Shown: positions 1-12,265, counted from the stretch's first letter. The stretch is DNA of 64,000 bases from Paguma larvata (GCA_030068075.1 CM057826.1:69351312-69415311), one strand, 5' to 3'. Numbers and translations are program-made. The notes: generated by a model from the letters alone, not told the origin.

Positions 1-2755
1 CGTTTAACGCCACCGTCAGTGTAAGCAGCACGGAATGCCAGCAGCATCTATTACCAGTTGTGACAAATACGTCTGCAGAAATTCTTACCTATTCTTCTCA
101 TGATAATCAGTGATATACTCATAAAAACATACATGGAATATAGTTGTGTTACCCTTCTTATTGCTTCTGTATTTTAACAACAGCAACAAAAAAGAATTCT
201 CCATCTTATGGATAGATTTTAAAACTTTGCCCCCAAACAAATGTAATTGTCCCTGACAATAGGCACCTTGGGTTAATTTAGGGTGACCCTAATTGTCAGC
301 CTATTAGCTACCACAGTTGTCTCCACGACATTTGGGAATACATCCCTCGAAACCCTAATGATTATTTATCCTAGGCCTTTCCTAGTTTGGGGCAGGTCTT
401 AAATCTCTACTCCAAAATCAGATCAGAACAGATGATACGAGTCCCTTCTAAAACAAAAACAAAAACCTGCTAAAACAAAATCTGAAGTAAACACAAGAGT
501 TAATTTTCTTTTCCCCCTTTTCTTTCTCTCTATATGGCATTATGCATTAAGCATAGACAATCAGCTGAAATCTTGCTTGTTCCCAAGCTCTTGTGGTTTT
601 TCATTAAATGCCTAATGTTATTTAAGAGAGACTTTTGCAGCTCATTATAAAAACCCACTGCCTTATATTACAACAGGGGCTCCCAGGGAGAAACACATTT
701 TTTTGCTATTGTTCCCATTTACATGCCATATCCCTTTTGAGAAATTCACAGCACTTTTCCGTCTTTAAATAACTGAGTTATGGTTTATGTGGAGGTTGGG
801 GGGAAGAAAGGAAATGAAACAGAGACAGGGATAAGGGGGCTAAAAAGATAGAGATCAGAAAAGTTTAGAGAAAATATTCCTTTAAAATGTGGGTAGACTC
901 AGAAACAGTCCATTTGTTTATCTTCCATATTGGGAAACAAGCTGAGAAGGGAATTTTTCTGACAATTACCGCCTTTGGTTTCTTGCATATAGAAACAAGG
1001 GAGCCTGCAATCAAAGAGCAATCCCTGCCTCCAGATTCCACACATGTGTAGCGTTCATTGTGGCCCTCTTTTCTACTTTAGTGACTCATACGATTTTCTT
1101 TATGCCATCTCCTTTCTTCCTTCTCTCAGGGCAGTTCTAATGAACAAAGTTCTTCCTGCACATAAGAAATCTGGCCAGAGAGAGATTAGCAGAGATGATG
1201 CCGAGAGCCCAGTCTTCATCTGCGCATAAAATCAAGGACTGGGCCGCAGGTCCAAGACATCCTCTGCATTCATGCTGTGTTCTGTTAAGAAAGAGAAGGG
1301 CTGACCCAGAAGTCATGTTTCTGAGTTTTGAGTTCCCATTCTCCTTGTGGGGTCTAAGCTAATTATTTACTGCTCAGGTGCCCATGGGCTCCAAATGGTT
1401 CCCACGGATTAAAGGTGTTTCTCTGGACCTTGGGAATGGTCTGTGAATAAAGGCACTTTTCATAGTAGGGATGATAAAAGCAGTATTATCTCTAACAAAT
1501 GATTGTAAGAGAATTTGGGTCTTTATAAAATATTAAATATACCTAATCATGATCTATTACACACTGTTTACGTCTCAACAGAAGAATCGATATCTAAAGC
1601 CAGACTACCTCTTTGGTTTTTGGCTATTTTACTAACTTAAAGTATCAACATACTAGCTGTAGCATACAGTGTTTTGGCGTTTTGTTTGTTCAGCATATGA
1701 GTCAAGTAAGGCTTTCTTCCATTGTCACTCTTGTTGGCATTGTTCTCAGAGAAGGAGTACACATGGCAGAGGTGGAATGGAAAAAAAAGAGAGGGCCACC
1801 TTCTAGAACAATCTCCTACCATAACATAGTGACCTAGCAGGCTACATTAGAAGAAGAAATCAAACAAAGTAAACAAAAACACAGGAACAAAGCAAAATAT
1901 TATCATAGAGTTGCATGAAAAAAACATAGAAAGAACTTATATTCAGGTGCTGAGGGTCTTGCTAAAATTCTGACTCTTATTATATCTGCGTAAATGTAAA
2001 TAGCACATAATCTGGTGGAATTTGAATTTTCTAATCTAAAAAGGATATTCTAATCCCTACAAACTTAATTTAGTAGTCCAAATAAAATAAGGCCCCTATA
2101 AATATGAAATGCTTAAATACAATATAATATAGTATGTAAAATTATATATATACATACATATTATAGACGTATTTTATAGAACTCTTTCAAAAGATTTGTT
2201 ATCTTTAGTTACTCATTTTTATTCTAAATATTTCTTTTAAATGTGGCATTGTGAATGGACTCTTATGCTGACTTAATTTAACACTACAAAATTGTTCTAA
2301 TTAACATGCTAGGTTAGAGATTGAATTGATTTGAGATTAGAAGAGAGTCATTTCAAAATATGGTCAATATTGTATAAAATCCCTGAGATTGGTTGAAGTC
2401 ATCTCAGAAAACAAATTTACCTCCTTTTTGATATTGGGCAAAAGGAATTAGTCTGTTTATTTATTTGCAAATAAAAGTGGACGTTACCTACTCAACTTTT
2501 GATAGGTTTGTGGGGAAGAAGATATTACATTTTATATAGGAAAAGTCCATTTTAAATGTTAAAAGTTCTATTAATATGATATGTTGTTATTATATTAAGT
2601 CCCTTCCTTTATCTTTCTTAATTCATTCTCAATGCATCCTTCAATCTTTCTTCTCATTATGGTGGTCCTGTAAAACCATACAAATCCCAGTGTGTGTGTG
2701 TGCACGTGTGCGCACACTTATTTAAGGAAATTTCCTGGTAGCAACCGTGTTTATT
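1..2755. other. Unassigned AT-rich non-coding DNA
   Basis: I see no gene, RNA gene or recognisable repeat here. The longest open frames are about 60-75 codons and show no domain, signal peptide or splice-flanked structure. A short alternating GT/CA run at about 2692-2716 is the only simple repeat noted. Old, highly diverged repeats could be hidden here. Confidence 0.5.
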
Positions 2756-3070
2756 TCTTCACTTCCCTACTCTTCTGTGCTCTCCAGTCTAACTCTTCCC
2801 CACAAATTCACCCAAAGCAGCATGTACTAAACTCATCAGGAAATTCCAAGTCATAAATCCAAAAGGAAATTTTCATTGATCACTTCTTTGCTCTTGTCAG
2901 CAGTTTACAAGACGTTGGTCACTCTCCTTCTGAAATAGTCTATTCGAGAGGTTCCCAAGACAAAACAGTCTCTGGATTTCCTGTTTCTTTCTGACTGCTT
3001 CTTGGTCTTTGTTTCACATTTACTTTCCCAGTTGTCATTAAAGTTCTTCAAGATGGAAACCTGAGCATTC

Positions 3071-3271
3071 TTTTTTTTTTTTATTTTTTTTAATGTTTAT
3101 TTATCTGAGAGAGAGACAGAGAGAGAGAGAAATAGAGCATGAGTGCGGGAGGAGCAGAGAGAGGAGACAGAATCCGAAGCACACTCCAGGCTCTGAGCTG
3201 TCAGCACAGAGCCTAACACAGGGCTTGTATGTGCCCGATGCTCAACCTGACTGAGTCGCCCAGGCACCCCT
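3071..3271 (-). mobile_element. Carnivore tRNA-Lys SINE (CAN/SINEC), antisense
   Basis: In antisense the order is a T-rich tail, 'aatgtttattta', a GA-rich block (complement of the CT-rich region), 'caggctctgagctgtcagcacagagcc', then the tRNA-like head ending 'gcccaggcacccc'. It is flanked by a 15-bp duplication, 'gaaacctgagcattc' (3056-3070) and 'gaagcctgagcattc' (3272-3286), with one mismatch. It sits inside the L2 copy, so it inserted later. Confidence 0.95.
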
Positions 3272-3734
3272 GAAGCCTGAGCATTCTTTTTCAATCTATT
3301 TTATCAATTTAGTTGATGTCAAGCACATGTAATGCTTCATTTACACACTATCTATTGATGGATCGCAATGTTTTGTTGAAAGCCCGATCTTTCCAGGATC
3401 TCCAGACCCGTATGTAATGAGCTCCAGAGGCATATTTAACATGTCATCTTGGAAGTTTCAGTGCCAACTCATTTCAACATGCTTTACAATCACAAACATG
3501 GTCTTCTAGATCTTTCCATCTCATTGAGTGGTATAGTCATGTCTCTGCTTGCACAAAAGATAAATCTAGGCTTTTTTAAAATAGTCATTCACTCTCACTC
3601 TATCTAATATATCCAATTTTGTCTACTTTTTCTTCTAAATATCTCTCAAGTCTAGGAGAGAAACCACTGGGGACTCCTCAATAAAAGTCATTTGTGTAAC
3701 AAACTTTAGCAATCATGTCACGTTTACTATATCC

Positions 3735-4175
3735 TGCTGCGGTAGATTAGAAACGTAGCCACAGTAGATTTTTTACTGATACCCCTTTGTCATGTAATAT
3801 TTTGTGCTCTCCTCTTCTAACTGTGGGTTCTCCCATGAGATTTACTTTGGGTACTAGGATGTTAACAAATGTTATATAAAAAGAGACTTGAAAAACATGT
3901 GTATAAAAAGACTTACCTTTATTTTCCTAAGACCCCTGCTTTTGACACTACATGAGGAAGACTTAGCTAGCCTATTGGATGATGAATTTGATACAGTCCA
4001 GTCATCTCTTGCAGCAGTCAAGAGACAACCAACCTCTGGAGGTAGGGCAGGTGCATGCACGAGCAAGTCCAGCTGAGTTCAGTGTAAATTGCTGACCCAC
4101 AGAAGTGAGTTAAATAAATGATAATTGTTTTAAGCCATTAAGTTTTTTGGTGTTTTTTAGCACAGCAAAAACGAA
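3735..4175 (+). repeat. Old LTR-like repeat (MaLR-type, family uncertain)
   Basis: The 3' half carries the arrangement 'gctgacccacagaagtgag', then an AATAAA signal ('gttaaataaatgat', near 4113), then 'gttttaagccattaagtttt' and a run ending in 'agcacagca'. This is a recurrent 3' end of an old mammalian LTR class. No paired LTR or internal retroviral sequence is present, so it would be a solo LTR. It interrupts the L2 copy. The 5' boundary is a guess. Confidence 0.5.
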
Positions 4176-4775
4176 CTTTTAAATTCGTTTTTCTTAAAAT
4201 CTCTCTTCTAAGCTTTTTCTATTCTGTATCTACAAATATTTTTGTAAAACAATCTGGCAATGCCATCCTTGTGTAATCATCTAAAATAGCTACCAATCAC
4301 ATTCAGAATACAAACTCAACTTTATAACATGGATTAAGAAGGCGAGCATATTGTGGCTTCTACCAACATCTCCAGTTTAATATCTTACAGCGTTTCCCTT
4401 GCTCTCTGTACAAACTACTATAGGCTTTTTCTTCTTTTGTGAGAGTTCTATGCCCACTGCTCACACATGGCCTTTGCATAATCTGAATTTTGCCTAAACT
4501 AATCCCCACAAGTAATTTTTGTCCATTTAGTCATTATGCATCTTTCGTATTTCAAATTGATCATCATTTTTACAGGAAAGATTACCCTGACCTCTCACAT
4601 AAGGTCAAATCACACCATTTGATACATTTCCTTACAATGGAACTTTCCTTCTAGAATGTATTCATTGTGATACTATATTTATTTGGCTAGTATCTCTGTT
4701 ATTTTATTAGAATGTAAGCTCCTGGAAGACAGTGACCTTATCTTTCTCACTGTCTCATTTCTAGTGCTTTACTGT

Positions 4776-5419
4776 CACCCCCTGGGGGTCTATACCTTGC
4801 CAGCCAGTTTCAAATACACTCCCATAAATCTATATCTGACACCCTCCCTTCCCCTGTAATGAAGTTTGGGGGTAATTGCACTTCTGTCTGACAGCAAGAA
4901 GCTTGTGGTACACTGATGGACTAGTGGAAGGCAGTGGGCCTCTGACCACAAAGCCAAGCACACCAGGCCATGTCCTGTCATCATAAGTCAGCCCTGTCAT
5001 CCCCTGGCCCATTAGAACAACCCACTGTTATCGGGCATCCCTTTTCAGGCTCAGAAACCATGGTGAGGGGCTTTGCAGTCCTGCACAAGAGAAACTCATT
5101 CCCTTTTTTGGGGATGGTGTCTGCTTATTAGGGGACATGAGCTCATTGAAGGCAAAGCCCATATCTTAAACAGGAGCACACATAACCCTAAATGTTGTTT
5201 CTTTGTACTCTCCAAGGTCCTTGATAAATGGCTGTGGGGTGGATGTGCAGTCATCATCATTTGAAAGATTCCTAAGTTCCCCTTCCCATTCCATCGAGTC
5301 CAGGAATGGGGGGGCTCTGCCCCCAGTAAGCATGTTCTGTTTTGTTTGTCTGTGTGGGCTGAGCCAGGGAAATGGAACCTCACGTGAAGTCATGCTCTAT
5401 GTACCTGACTTTATGTGCT
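4776..5419. other. Unassigned, slightly GC-richer non-coding stretch
   Basis: The base composition is richer in G and C than its surroundings. Overlapping short frames occur on both strands (up to 95 codons at 5096-5383, minus), but none has a recognisable domain and the frames compete. It could be a diverged repeat or a conserved non-coding segment. I cannot name it. Confidence 0.35.
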
Positions 5420-5830
5420 GGTAGTTGACAAAGGCTGCTGCAGAAACAGGATGGTTCAGAACAACAAAGGCGTCGTCTTAGTTCTGAAGGCACAAGTCCA
5501 ATATCAGGCTGTCAGCAGGGTGGCCCCTCACCAGGGGAGGGTTTGTTTCATGTGTCTCCTGTTGCTTCTGGAGGTTGCTGGCAATTGTTGGTGCTCCATG
5601 GCTTCCAGAAGCATCACCCCAGTCTGTTGTATCTTCACATGGTGCTCTGTGTATGTGTGTGCCCCTTTCTGTAAGGATCCCAGTCATACCTAAGGCCTGC
5701 CCTTCCTACTCCCGTAGGCTCCCATCTTAACTAATTACATCGACTGCAGCCTCACTTCCTTAGAAAGTCACACTCTGATATGCCTGGGTTAAAGTTGTGG
5801 AGGTTGGGAACACAGTTTAGCCCACAACAC
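5420..5830 (-). repeat. MLT1-like MaLR LTR, antisense
   Basis: Read on the plus strand, this shows the typical antisense outline of a MaLR solo LTR. It has 'aaggctgctgcagaaa', a 'ttctgaaggcacaagtccaa' block, a 'cttcacatggtgctctgtg' block, 'ctaattacatc' and an ending near 'tttagcccacaacacc'. These correspond to the complement of the usual AATAAA-containing LTR 3' end through to its 5' end. No internal proviral sequence is visible. Confidence 0.7.
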
Positions 5831-6040
5831 CAGATAGTCCTGCAATGCTGATCTCATTTCCAGTCTGCAGGAGGATCAATACAAACCATAGCTGGCTCTC
5901 CATTGCACTGGAAGCATGATTCAGACCCAAGCTAATGCTCCAGGGTGGGGTGTCCTCGGCACAAGAGTCTTTAAAGTTTGTATCCTGAAAAAAAAAATAT
6001 AGTAAGCATACTATAATTGCTGACAGAATAAATGAAAGAG

Positions 6041-6088
6041 GAAATTAATGGATTTAGTTGAGACATGAAATTAATGGATTTAGTTGAG
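6041..6088. repeat. Short tandem duplication, about 26-bp unit
   Basis: The unit 'gaaattaatggatttagttg' plus 'agacat' at 6041-6066 is followed at once by a second copy of its first 22 bases. The two copies are identical over those 22 bases, which points to a fairly recent replication-slippage event. Confidence 0.85.
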
Positions 6089-6204
6089 CAACATGTTCAG
6101 AGTATAATTCTAAAACTTGTTAATATTAGACTAACAATGAGACAATCTAGTTTTTAGAAGTAAATAACATCAATTCTGCATTATGGGACCATGTAGGTTG
6201 CCAA

Positions 6205-6390
6205 AGTTTAGTAAGTTTAAGAATCAGCTGGGTAGAGCGTTAAAGTAAAAATTCCTGATCCACAGATTCAGAGGAGGTAGTAGGAATTTCTGAGACAATG
6301 TCTTTGAGACTATGTTTTTATTAAGCCCCCCTAAAGTGATTTAAATGTACATATTTAATGGAATTTACTTTGAGAAATACCAACTATTGA
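6205..6390. repeat. MER5-like hAT-Charlie DNA transposon remnant
   Basis: The order is 'gaatcagctgggtagagc', then 'aaattcctgatccacagattc', 'aggaatttctgagaca' and a terminal 'tttgagaaataccaa'. This resembles non-autonomous hAT-Charlie (MER5 group) elements, which start and end with related inverted termini. The copy is diverged and the subfamily is uncertain. Confidence 0.5.
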
Positions 6391-7149
6391 ATTTTGCTCA
6401 CCTACTTAAATACCAGGCTATTTTATCTATTCCACTTAGAATATTTCTGGTTACATATTGAAATGTGCTCAGAAAATATAAATTGATTTTAATATTTGTC
6501 TAAAGAAACCACAAATGAGAAAATAAATATGTGCTAAAAAACTAAAATAACAGAAACAAAAATATCTATTCGGCAACAAAGTCTTTTGGATTAATTTGTT
6601 TAGATTTATTTATCCTATCTCTCCCCTCCCCCTCCCATTATCTTTGATATGTGACAGTTAATCGCCTATAAAGAGAGAAACCCATCTTGTTCTAAGTCAC
6701 AGAGAATCCGCTCTTTCTTAAAGAGTATATAGATTCATCCAATCCTAGCAGTTGAAAGGGATTTTAGGTCTTTTCTAGTTCAAGTGACAAATTGTGAGTA
6801 AATGTCCTGATGGAATTATTTCTGATCAAGATGAAGGGTTCAGTTGGGAATGATTTAGTTCCTAGTGTCCTCAAATTGCAAACTATTCCCTCAAAAAAGA
6901 GAAGATTGATATTATTTTGTTGTTACTGAATATACAGACTCAGCTACATTCCTTAGTCTAAAGGCCTCTATGGCATTTCTTGGGGGACATGTACATGGTG
7001 GTTTCTTCTTAGTAATAACGTAGGAAGAAAAAAAATCTAATATATCATTTATTGGTCTCTGCAGGGAATGTCCAGAAAATCAAGATAGTGAGAGAAATAC
7101 TGAGTAACTTCCCTACATTTGCTCTTTTGACTCTTACATCTTCTTCTTT
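6391..7149. other. Unassigned non-coding DNA
   Basis: AT-rich sequence with no open frame, tandem repeat or mobile element that I can recognise. Confidence 0.4.
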
Positions 7150-7540
7150 TTTCTTTTTCATATCTTGTTTTTGAAGCTTTTCATTTATTTTCTTAATGTC
7201 GTCAAGTTAGCTAACATACAGTGTATACAGTGTGCTCTTGCTTTCAGAGGTAGATTCCCATGATTCATCGATTACATACAACAAGTGCTTGTCCCAACAA
7301 GTGCCCTCCTCAATGCCCATCACCCATTTTCCCTTATCCTCTGTCCCCTACATCAACCCTTGGTTTGTTCTCTGTGTTTAAGAATCCCATATGGTTTGCC
7401 TCCCTCCCTCTCTGTTTGAAACTATTTTTCCCCTTCCCTTCCTCATGGTCTTCTGTTAAGTTTCTCAAGTTCCACATAAGAGTGAGAGCATATGATATCT
7501 GTCTTTCTCTGACTGACTTATTTCACTTAGTGTAATCTTA
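7150..7540 (-). mobile_element. L1 LINE 3' end, antisense, 5'-truncated
   Basis: On the plus strand it reads as the complement of the carnivore L1 tail. It has 'gctaacatacagtgtatac', 'cctcctcaatgcccatcaccc', 'tttgttctctgtgtttaag', 'tccacataagagtgag' and 'tgatatctgtctttctctgactgact'. These are the 3' UTR and the last part of the ORF2 region. The same blocks occur in the copies at 21438-22145 and 31051-31655. The 91-codon frame at 7260-7535 is an antisense reading of this L1 and not a gene. Confidence 0.85.
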
Positions 7541-10059
7541 TCTTTTTCTTTATAGTGATTTTAAGTAGTATATCTGAAGGTAGGAGATTAATAATGAAAT
7601 GACCAGATTACAGATAATGAATTAGGGAAAGAGACGTTTGTACCTTCCGTGTGTTCTTGAGGAGACATATCTGTATAGACGTCAAGGACAGAGAAGCATA
7701 TTATTTTTATTATTATGGTTTGTATAGGCAACCTCTTTTACCCTATAGAGTAGGCATCTTATTTAGTCTGTTTGCTAAGTGAATAATCCTAGCTGCTAAG
7801 ATCTTATGTGCTTTTTTTCTTTCCAACAAGCTAGGTTTCATGTCTGCTTACAGTTTGCAAAATGCAACAGTAACAATCTCAAATAACTGCCACCTAAGAA
7901 GAAGGAAATTGATTGCTTCTAGTAAAAGAATGCTTTTCAATCAAGGATACCCTTGTTACAAAGTGGGGAGGTACTTCATATGGTGGCACCAGTAGATACT
8001 CAGTGTATCTTGTCTTTCCCTGACTAAGGGCTTCTTTATGTCAAGCTGGCGTGTCTATGCCAGAATGAAGCCAAGAAATGGACTGAGTGGCCAGGAATCT
8101 ACTGGTAAGAGGACAAATAGGATCCTTGGCTTATTTAGAGTTCCTATCTCAAGATACTTTTCTAAGATGATGTAATAATTTCTGTAAAACTATTTCTGTC
8201 ATGACAAATAGGCCCACATGCCTGTCATTGAAGCATATAATATTGTTACCACAGTAACCAGCAAGCACAGATCAAGAAGTATTTATCTGTAGCCTGTACT
8301 TTGAGCTGTGGAATAGTACTGGTTTACCTGTATACTGGTTATCATCACCGGTGGGAGTGGGAGGTAGCAACGTGGAATTAAAAAAAAAAAAAAGTTCCCA
8401 TGTGTTTCTGGGAAAGTTTATGTTTGTTCATTACCTTCTGCTTCAGAATGTAGATTATTACTTTGATTATCAAGGGAAGTCAAACAGGCTGGCTAAAAGT
8501 TTATAATGACTAATTCCATCTTCTCTGTGTGCACACATCCATATATGTGTATGTGCATGTCTGTGTGCATCAGTATGTATTGAGTTTTGAGCCTTGTTAA
8601 GTACTACAAGTGAAAAGTCTCTGCTACTTTCTTCCCCTTTCCCGTGAGCTCATAACAACGTGATAATGTTGAAATATCAGGGGTTCCTTTGATCAAGTGG
8701 AAGATATACATAAGAAAGGATGAAACAAATAGTTTCTCATTTAAGTTCTTCATTGACTCAGTGCAGTCTTCTCAATAAAGTTTATATATTTTATCTTAGA
8801 AATTCTTTTTCACTCATAGTTAACTTTGCAAATCTCATGACCTAATGAGATTTTATGATACTCCCTAATGTTCTAGAAACAATGCATTCAGATCCTTAGG
8901 AACTCATCATTCTTGCTCAGGATTATCCACCATTTGGCCCCTACTCCTTATATTCAATGGAAATCAAGTTACATAAGACAAGTAGGTTGCTGAGGTTTAG
9001 GCATATATGTCCACCATGCCCTTGTTTGAAATTTGGTTTTTATTTGCTGTCAAGAACTATGAAGTACCTGAACAAGTTAGCGTGGCACAAGTCTCTTGGG
9101 TCAGAGCCCGATTTCCACAGGACGGTGTGAACAAGGCAACACTATACTTCCGCATCCAGTGAGTTTTGTACAGGATGTTATTGTACAGGAACATTTCTCA
9201 TAGAGACTGTCTGCCCTTTGCTTTGGAGAGAGACACTATATAGTCCAAGGTTACTTCCTATACAATATCCAATTTGTTTAAGTTTTCCTACTGGCCACTA
9301 ATTATATGGTAGCACTAAGAAAATTAACAAGGTAGTGAGGTCCATCCTGCTTACTGTGTAAGAAAATATACTGGCTAGGATAAATTCATTTCTCCTCTCT
9401 CTCACTCTCTCTCTCTCTTTTCTTCCTTCAGCTAGTATAAAAACAGATTATGCATTAGTTTCAAGGAAAATATTCGCCCGTTTCAGAGTCATGTTCTTTA
9501 AGCCCATTATATAAGGTCATCAATTGTCTCAATTTTATGAGGCCTAGTGTGGGCATGTATGTACAAAGTGTAGTTTTGGCTGGAGACTGCCTTTCTGTTG
9601 ATCTTTAGCTATCTCTAAAATTGGTTTTAAATATTTATTCCTTCTCAATTTCAAAATGTTTCTCTGTAATCACTCAATGCTGTATGTGTTTCCTCCAATG
9701 GCTAATTCAACAGTTAAATATTTTAAAAATTCTTTATAAAGACAACAGGGTAATAAATAATGACTGATACAGATGTCATATAGTTGATATAACTCTTATT
9801 GATGATATAGTTCTTATTGAGAAAGCTGTATTTTCTTGCTTTCACCCTTACTTCCCCAAATATCCCTTGTCTCTATTAAAAAAAAAAAAAAAAAAAAAAA
9901 CCGGACGCTATGAAGGAAGTTTAGTGGCTGTTCCTAGTACCTCATATAGATCCCTTTCACCAGACAAATAAATCCATAGCATCACTGTTGTGAATTCAGT
10001 TACTACTGGGCCTAAATAGCTTTCCTTTTCCTGCAAAATTATCTAAGGAATTCCTTCAG
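7541..10059. other. Unassigned AT-rich DNA with a 23-bp poly-A run
   Basis: No gene or confidently assigned repeat. The region contains A-runs at 8378-8391 and 9878-9900 and a short CT run near 9400-9420. The 23-A run at 9878-9900 has no recognisable SINE or L1 body before it, so its origin is unclear. Confidence 0.4.
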
Positions 10060-10235
10060 GCCAGAGGTTCTCAACCTTTAGGGGGTAACAGAATATTCTG
10101 GAAAGAATGCAAAACACAGATTGCTGAGCCCTATTCCATTCTCAGATCTGGAGTGAGAAATGTGAATTTGCATTTCTGACAAGTTCCTTGAGACGCCCGA
10201 TAGTGCTGGTCAGGGATACTAGGCGTAAGGAAGCT
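10060..10235. repeat. MER5-like hAT-Charlie remnant
   Basis: It begins 'ggccagaggttctcaaccttta', matching the terminal 'ggttctcaacctt' signature of MER5-type non-autonomous hAT elements. It continues with 'gaatattctgg', 'gagccctattcca' and 'gtgaatttgcatttctgacaag'. The far end is degraded. Confidence 0.6.
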
Positions 10236-10505
10236 GCCTTGCCAGGGTCACTTTGCCTTCTTAAGGTGGAATGTTCCAAAGGGTAAAAGCATAGGAGATT
10301 TCTTGGATGTGATCTTTTCTCAAAAGGCATCCTCTGGCTCAGAACAAGACTATGTCTTTTCTGGATCCGCAGGCTTCCTCAGCTCTTTCCTCTTCACTAT
10401 ATCGCTTCCCTTATTCCTTACAGGGCTTTTCCTGGAGCACATTCTCTGAATAAATCACGTGCTAGAAGTCCTGGCTCCAGCTCAGCTTCTAAGAAACAAA
10501 CCTAA

Positions 10506-10723
10506 GGGGCGCCTGGGTGGCTCAGTCAGTTAAGTAGCCGACTTTAGCTCTCAGGTCATGATCTCGCAGTCTGTGAGTTCAAGCCCCACGTCGAGCTCTG
10601 TGCTGATGGCTCAGAGCCTGAAGCCTGCTTTGGATTCTGTGTCTCCCTCTCTCTGCCCTTCCCCTGCTCATGCTCTGTCTCTATGTCTCTCAGAAATAAA
10701 TTAAAAAAAAGAAGTCTAAAAAA
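10506..10723 (+). mobile_element. Carnivore tRNA-Lys SINE, full length, perfect TSD
   Basis: Full-length copy with head 'ggggcgcctgggtggctcag', box-B-like 'gagttcaagcccca', core 'ctcagagcctgaagcctg', CT-rich block and A-rich tail. It is flanked by an exact 15-bp target-site duplication 'aagaaacaaacctaa' at 10491-10505 and 10724-10738. Low divergence and an intact duplication mark it as one of the younger insertions in the window. Confidence 0.97.
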
Positions 10724-10738
10724 AAGAAACAAACCTAA

Positions 10739-12265
10739 GAAAGACTAAGATAGTTATTTTTCTTCAGATGGTTTATGTGATTTTAAAAATCTTCAGATTG
10801 TCTTGATTCCATGTTGTTATTTTTACCTTGACTTGTCAGATTTGTTGAGACTGGAATATAAATCCACTGTTGTTGGGATCGTGCTGAGATTTTATACTAG
10901 CAGGTGTTCAGAACTTGTTACCAACTAAGTCAAAAGAAACTCCTGTACTTGGACTTTATTGCCTCCCTACCTGTCCCCCTCTCTTCCCAACTAATGTTGA
11001 ACAGAAAGATAAGTTCTATTGACTTATTAGGCACGTAAGACAAGCCAAAACTCATATTTACAAACTTAATTAGCTTACCTTAATGGAGATAAGATCTATA
11101 GAATACAATCGTGTACTCAATGTGTTAAATATACCAGCCAGCAGGAGACCTAGGAATATGAATATAAAGAATAAAAAATAATGAAAAGAAAATGTATCTG
11201 ATTTTCATTAGTCTACATCTATTACAATTACTACCCAAATTATGTACTTTTGGTCAACTTTTATAATCTCCTTTCTTGATATTCAAATATTTACATATTT
11301 TTCTGTAATTTGTTCTCATTCTGTTAATTTTTTTAACAGAAGTACTGGGATCACTATTCATTTAACACATTAGGTTTTATGTTTAATTTATAGAAATTAA
11401 CATGGAGTAGGGTCTTGTTCTTTTTAGGCAGCTTCCTAAAGAAAGTAGAAGGAGTCATACTGAGAGATCAATGAGAAACTTCTATAAATAAATTTAATAA
11501 ACATAGGACTTCACAAGTTATAGGAGAAAGGAAATTGCTTGTGATGTGGTTACAATACATATATTGTGGCTTTCACAGACCTGTGGAAACAGGAAATAGA
11601 CACACATACACACACACACACACCATGTTTTATGTGGTTATGAGGCCACATAAAATATGGATTAAGAAATATATGCTGTAGAATAAAGTCTTTAATGATT
11701 ACATGAAAGAGTAAATTATACTGATAAACTTAATTCTCAGTCCCATGACAGGGAAAATATTCAGAGGAGATATGTATTTGAGTTCTATTTACTACAGAAC
11801 TGATGAGGAGGCAAAAAGTGCATGACCCATCAATGATTTATTAATTATAGATTTCCATCTATTACTTGTTTATGTAGGATTCCAATTCAGCCGTTTTATC
11901 TAAATAAACATTAGTGCAACCAGTGGAACAGACTCACGAGGAGTATAGAAAGGAAAACTATCTTCCCTGCTTGCCAAATACGCCATCAATAGAAGAGAAG
12001 TTGCATATGGTTATAAGCTTAAGTTCTGCTTTTCAAAGGAAGCTGTTTTGCTTTTTACTTGATTGCAAATATTATGCACTTTGATTAAACAGATAGCAGA
12101 CATTTTAGGATTTAAGTGCCTATAAATTGTAGAGAGGGGTGTTTTTTGCTTTTTGTTTTTTAAGATTTTTCTCCTTGAAGGGGAATGGGGAGTGCTTTCT
12201 CTTTTTTATTTTTTTACTTTTTTTGTTATTCTCAGTCAGGTTTTTACCCTCTGAGGCAAGCCTGT
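10739..12265. other. Unassigned AT-rich DNA with a CA run and a hairpin
   Basis: No gene. The only items seen are a short (CA)n run ending near 11622 and a 15-bp inverted repeat just after it (listed separately). Confidence 0.4.
11623..11660. repeat. Inverted repeat, 15-bp stem, 8-nt loop
   Basis: The left arm 'ccatgttttatgtgg' (11623-11637) and right arm 'ccacataaaatatgg' (11646-11660) are complementary except at one position, which would be a G-U pair in RNA. The loop is 'ttatgagg'. It lies directly after a (CA)n run. No flanking mobile-element features were seen. Confidence 0.85.

Larger units (their letters stand above)
2760..4775 (+). repeat. L2 LINE 3' portion, sense, split by a SINE and an LTR
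   Basis: Several blocks read in order like the 3' part of the ancient mammalian L2 LINE. They are the 'ctccttctgaaa' and 'ctttctgactgcttcttggt' segment (2930-3015), 'gagctccagaggcat' (3419) followed by an L2-like pyrimidine-rich stretch to about 3670, and the terminal 'agaatgtaagctcctgg' motif at 4711 with its 'agtgctt' follow-up. The element is interrupted by an antisense carnivore SINE (3071-3271) and an older LTR (about 3735-4175). The order of the blocks across the interruptions supports one original copy. Divergence is high, so the exact ends are uncertain. Confidence 0.7.

Noticed and set aside
4830..5383. Cluster of short frames on both strands, considered as an exon
   Set aside because: Frames compete, none has a domain, and no convincing splice structure is evident by eye.
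10506..10580. tRNA-like sequence with A- and B-box motifs
   Set aside because: It is the tRNA-Lys-derived head of the carnivore SINE. It has no full cloverleaf and the SINE body follows, so it is not a tRNA gene.
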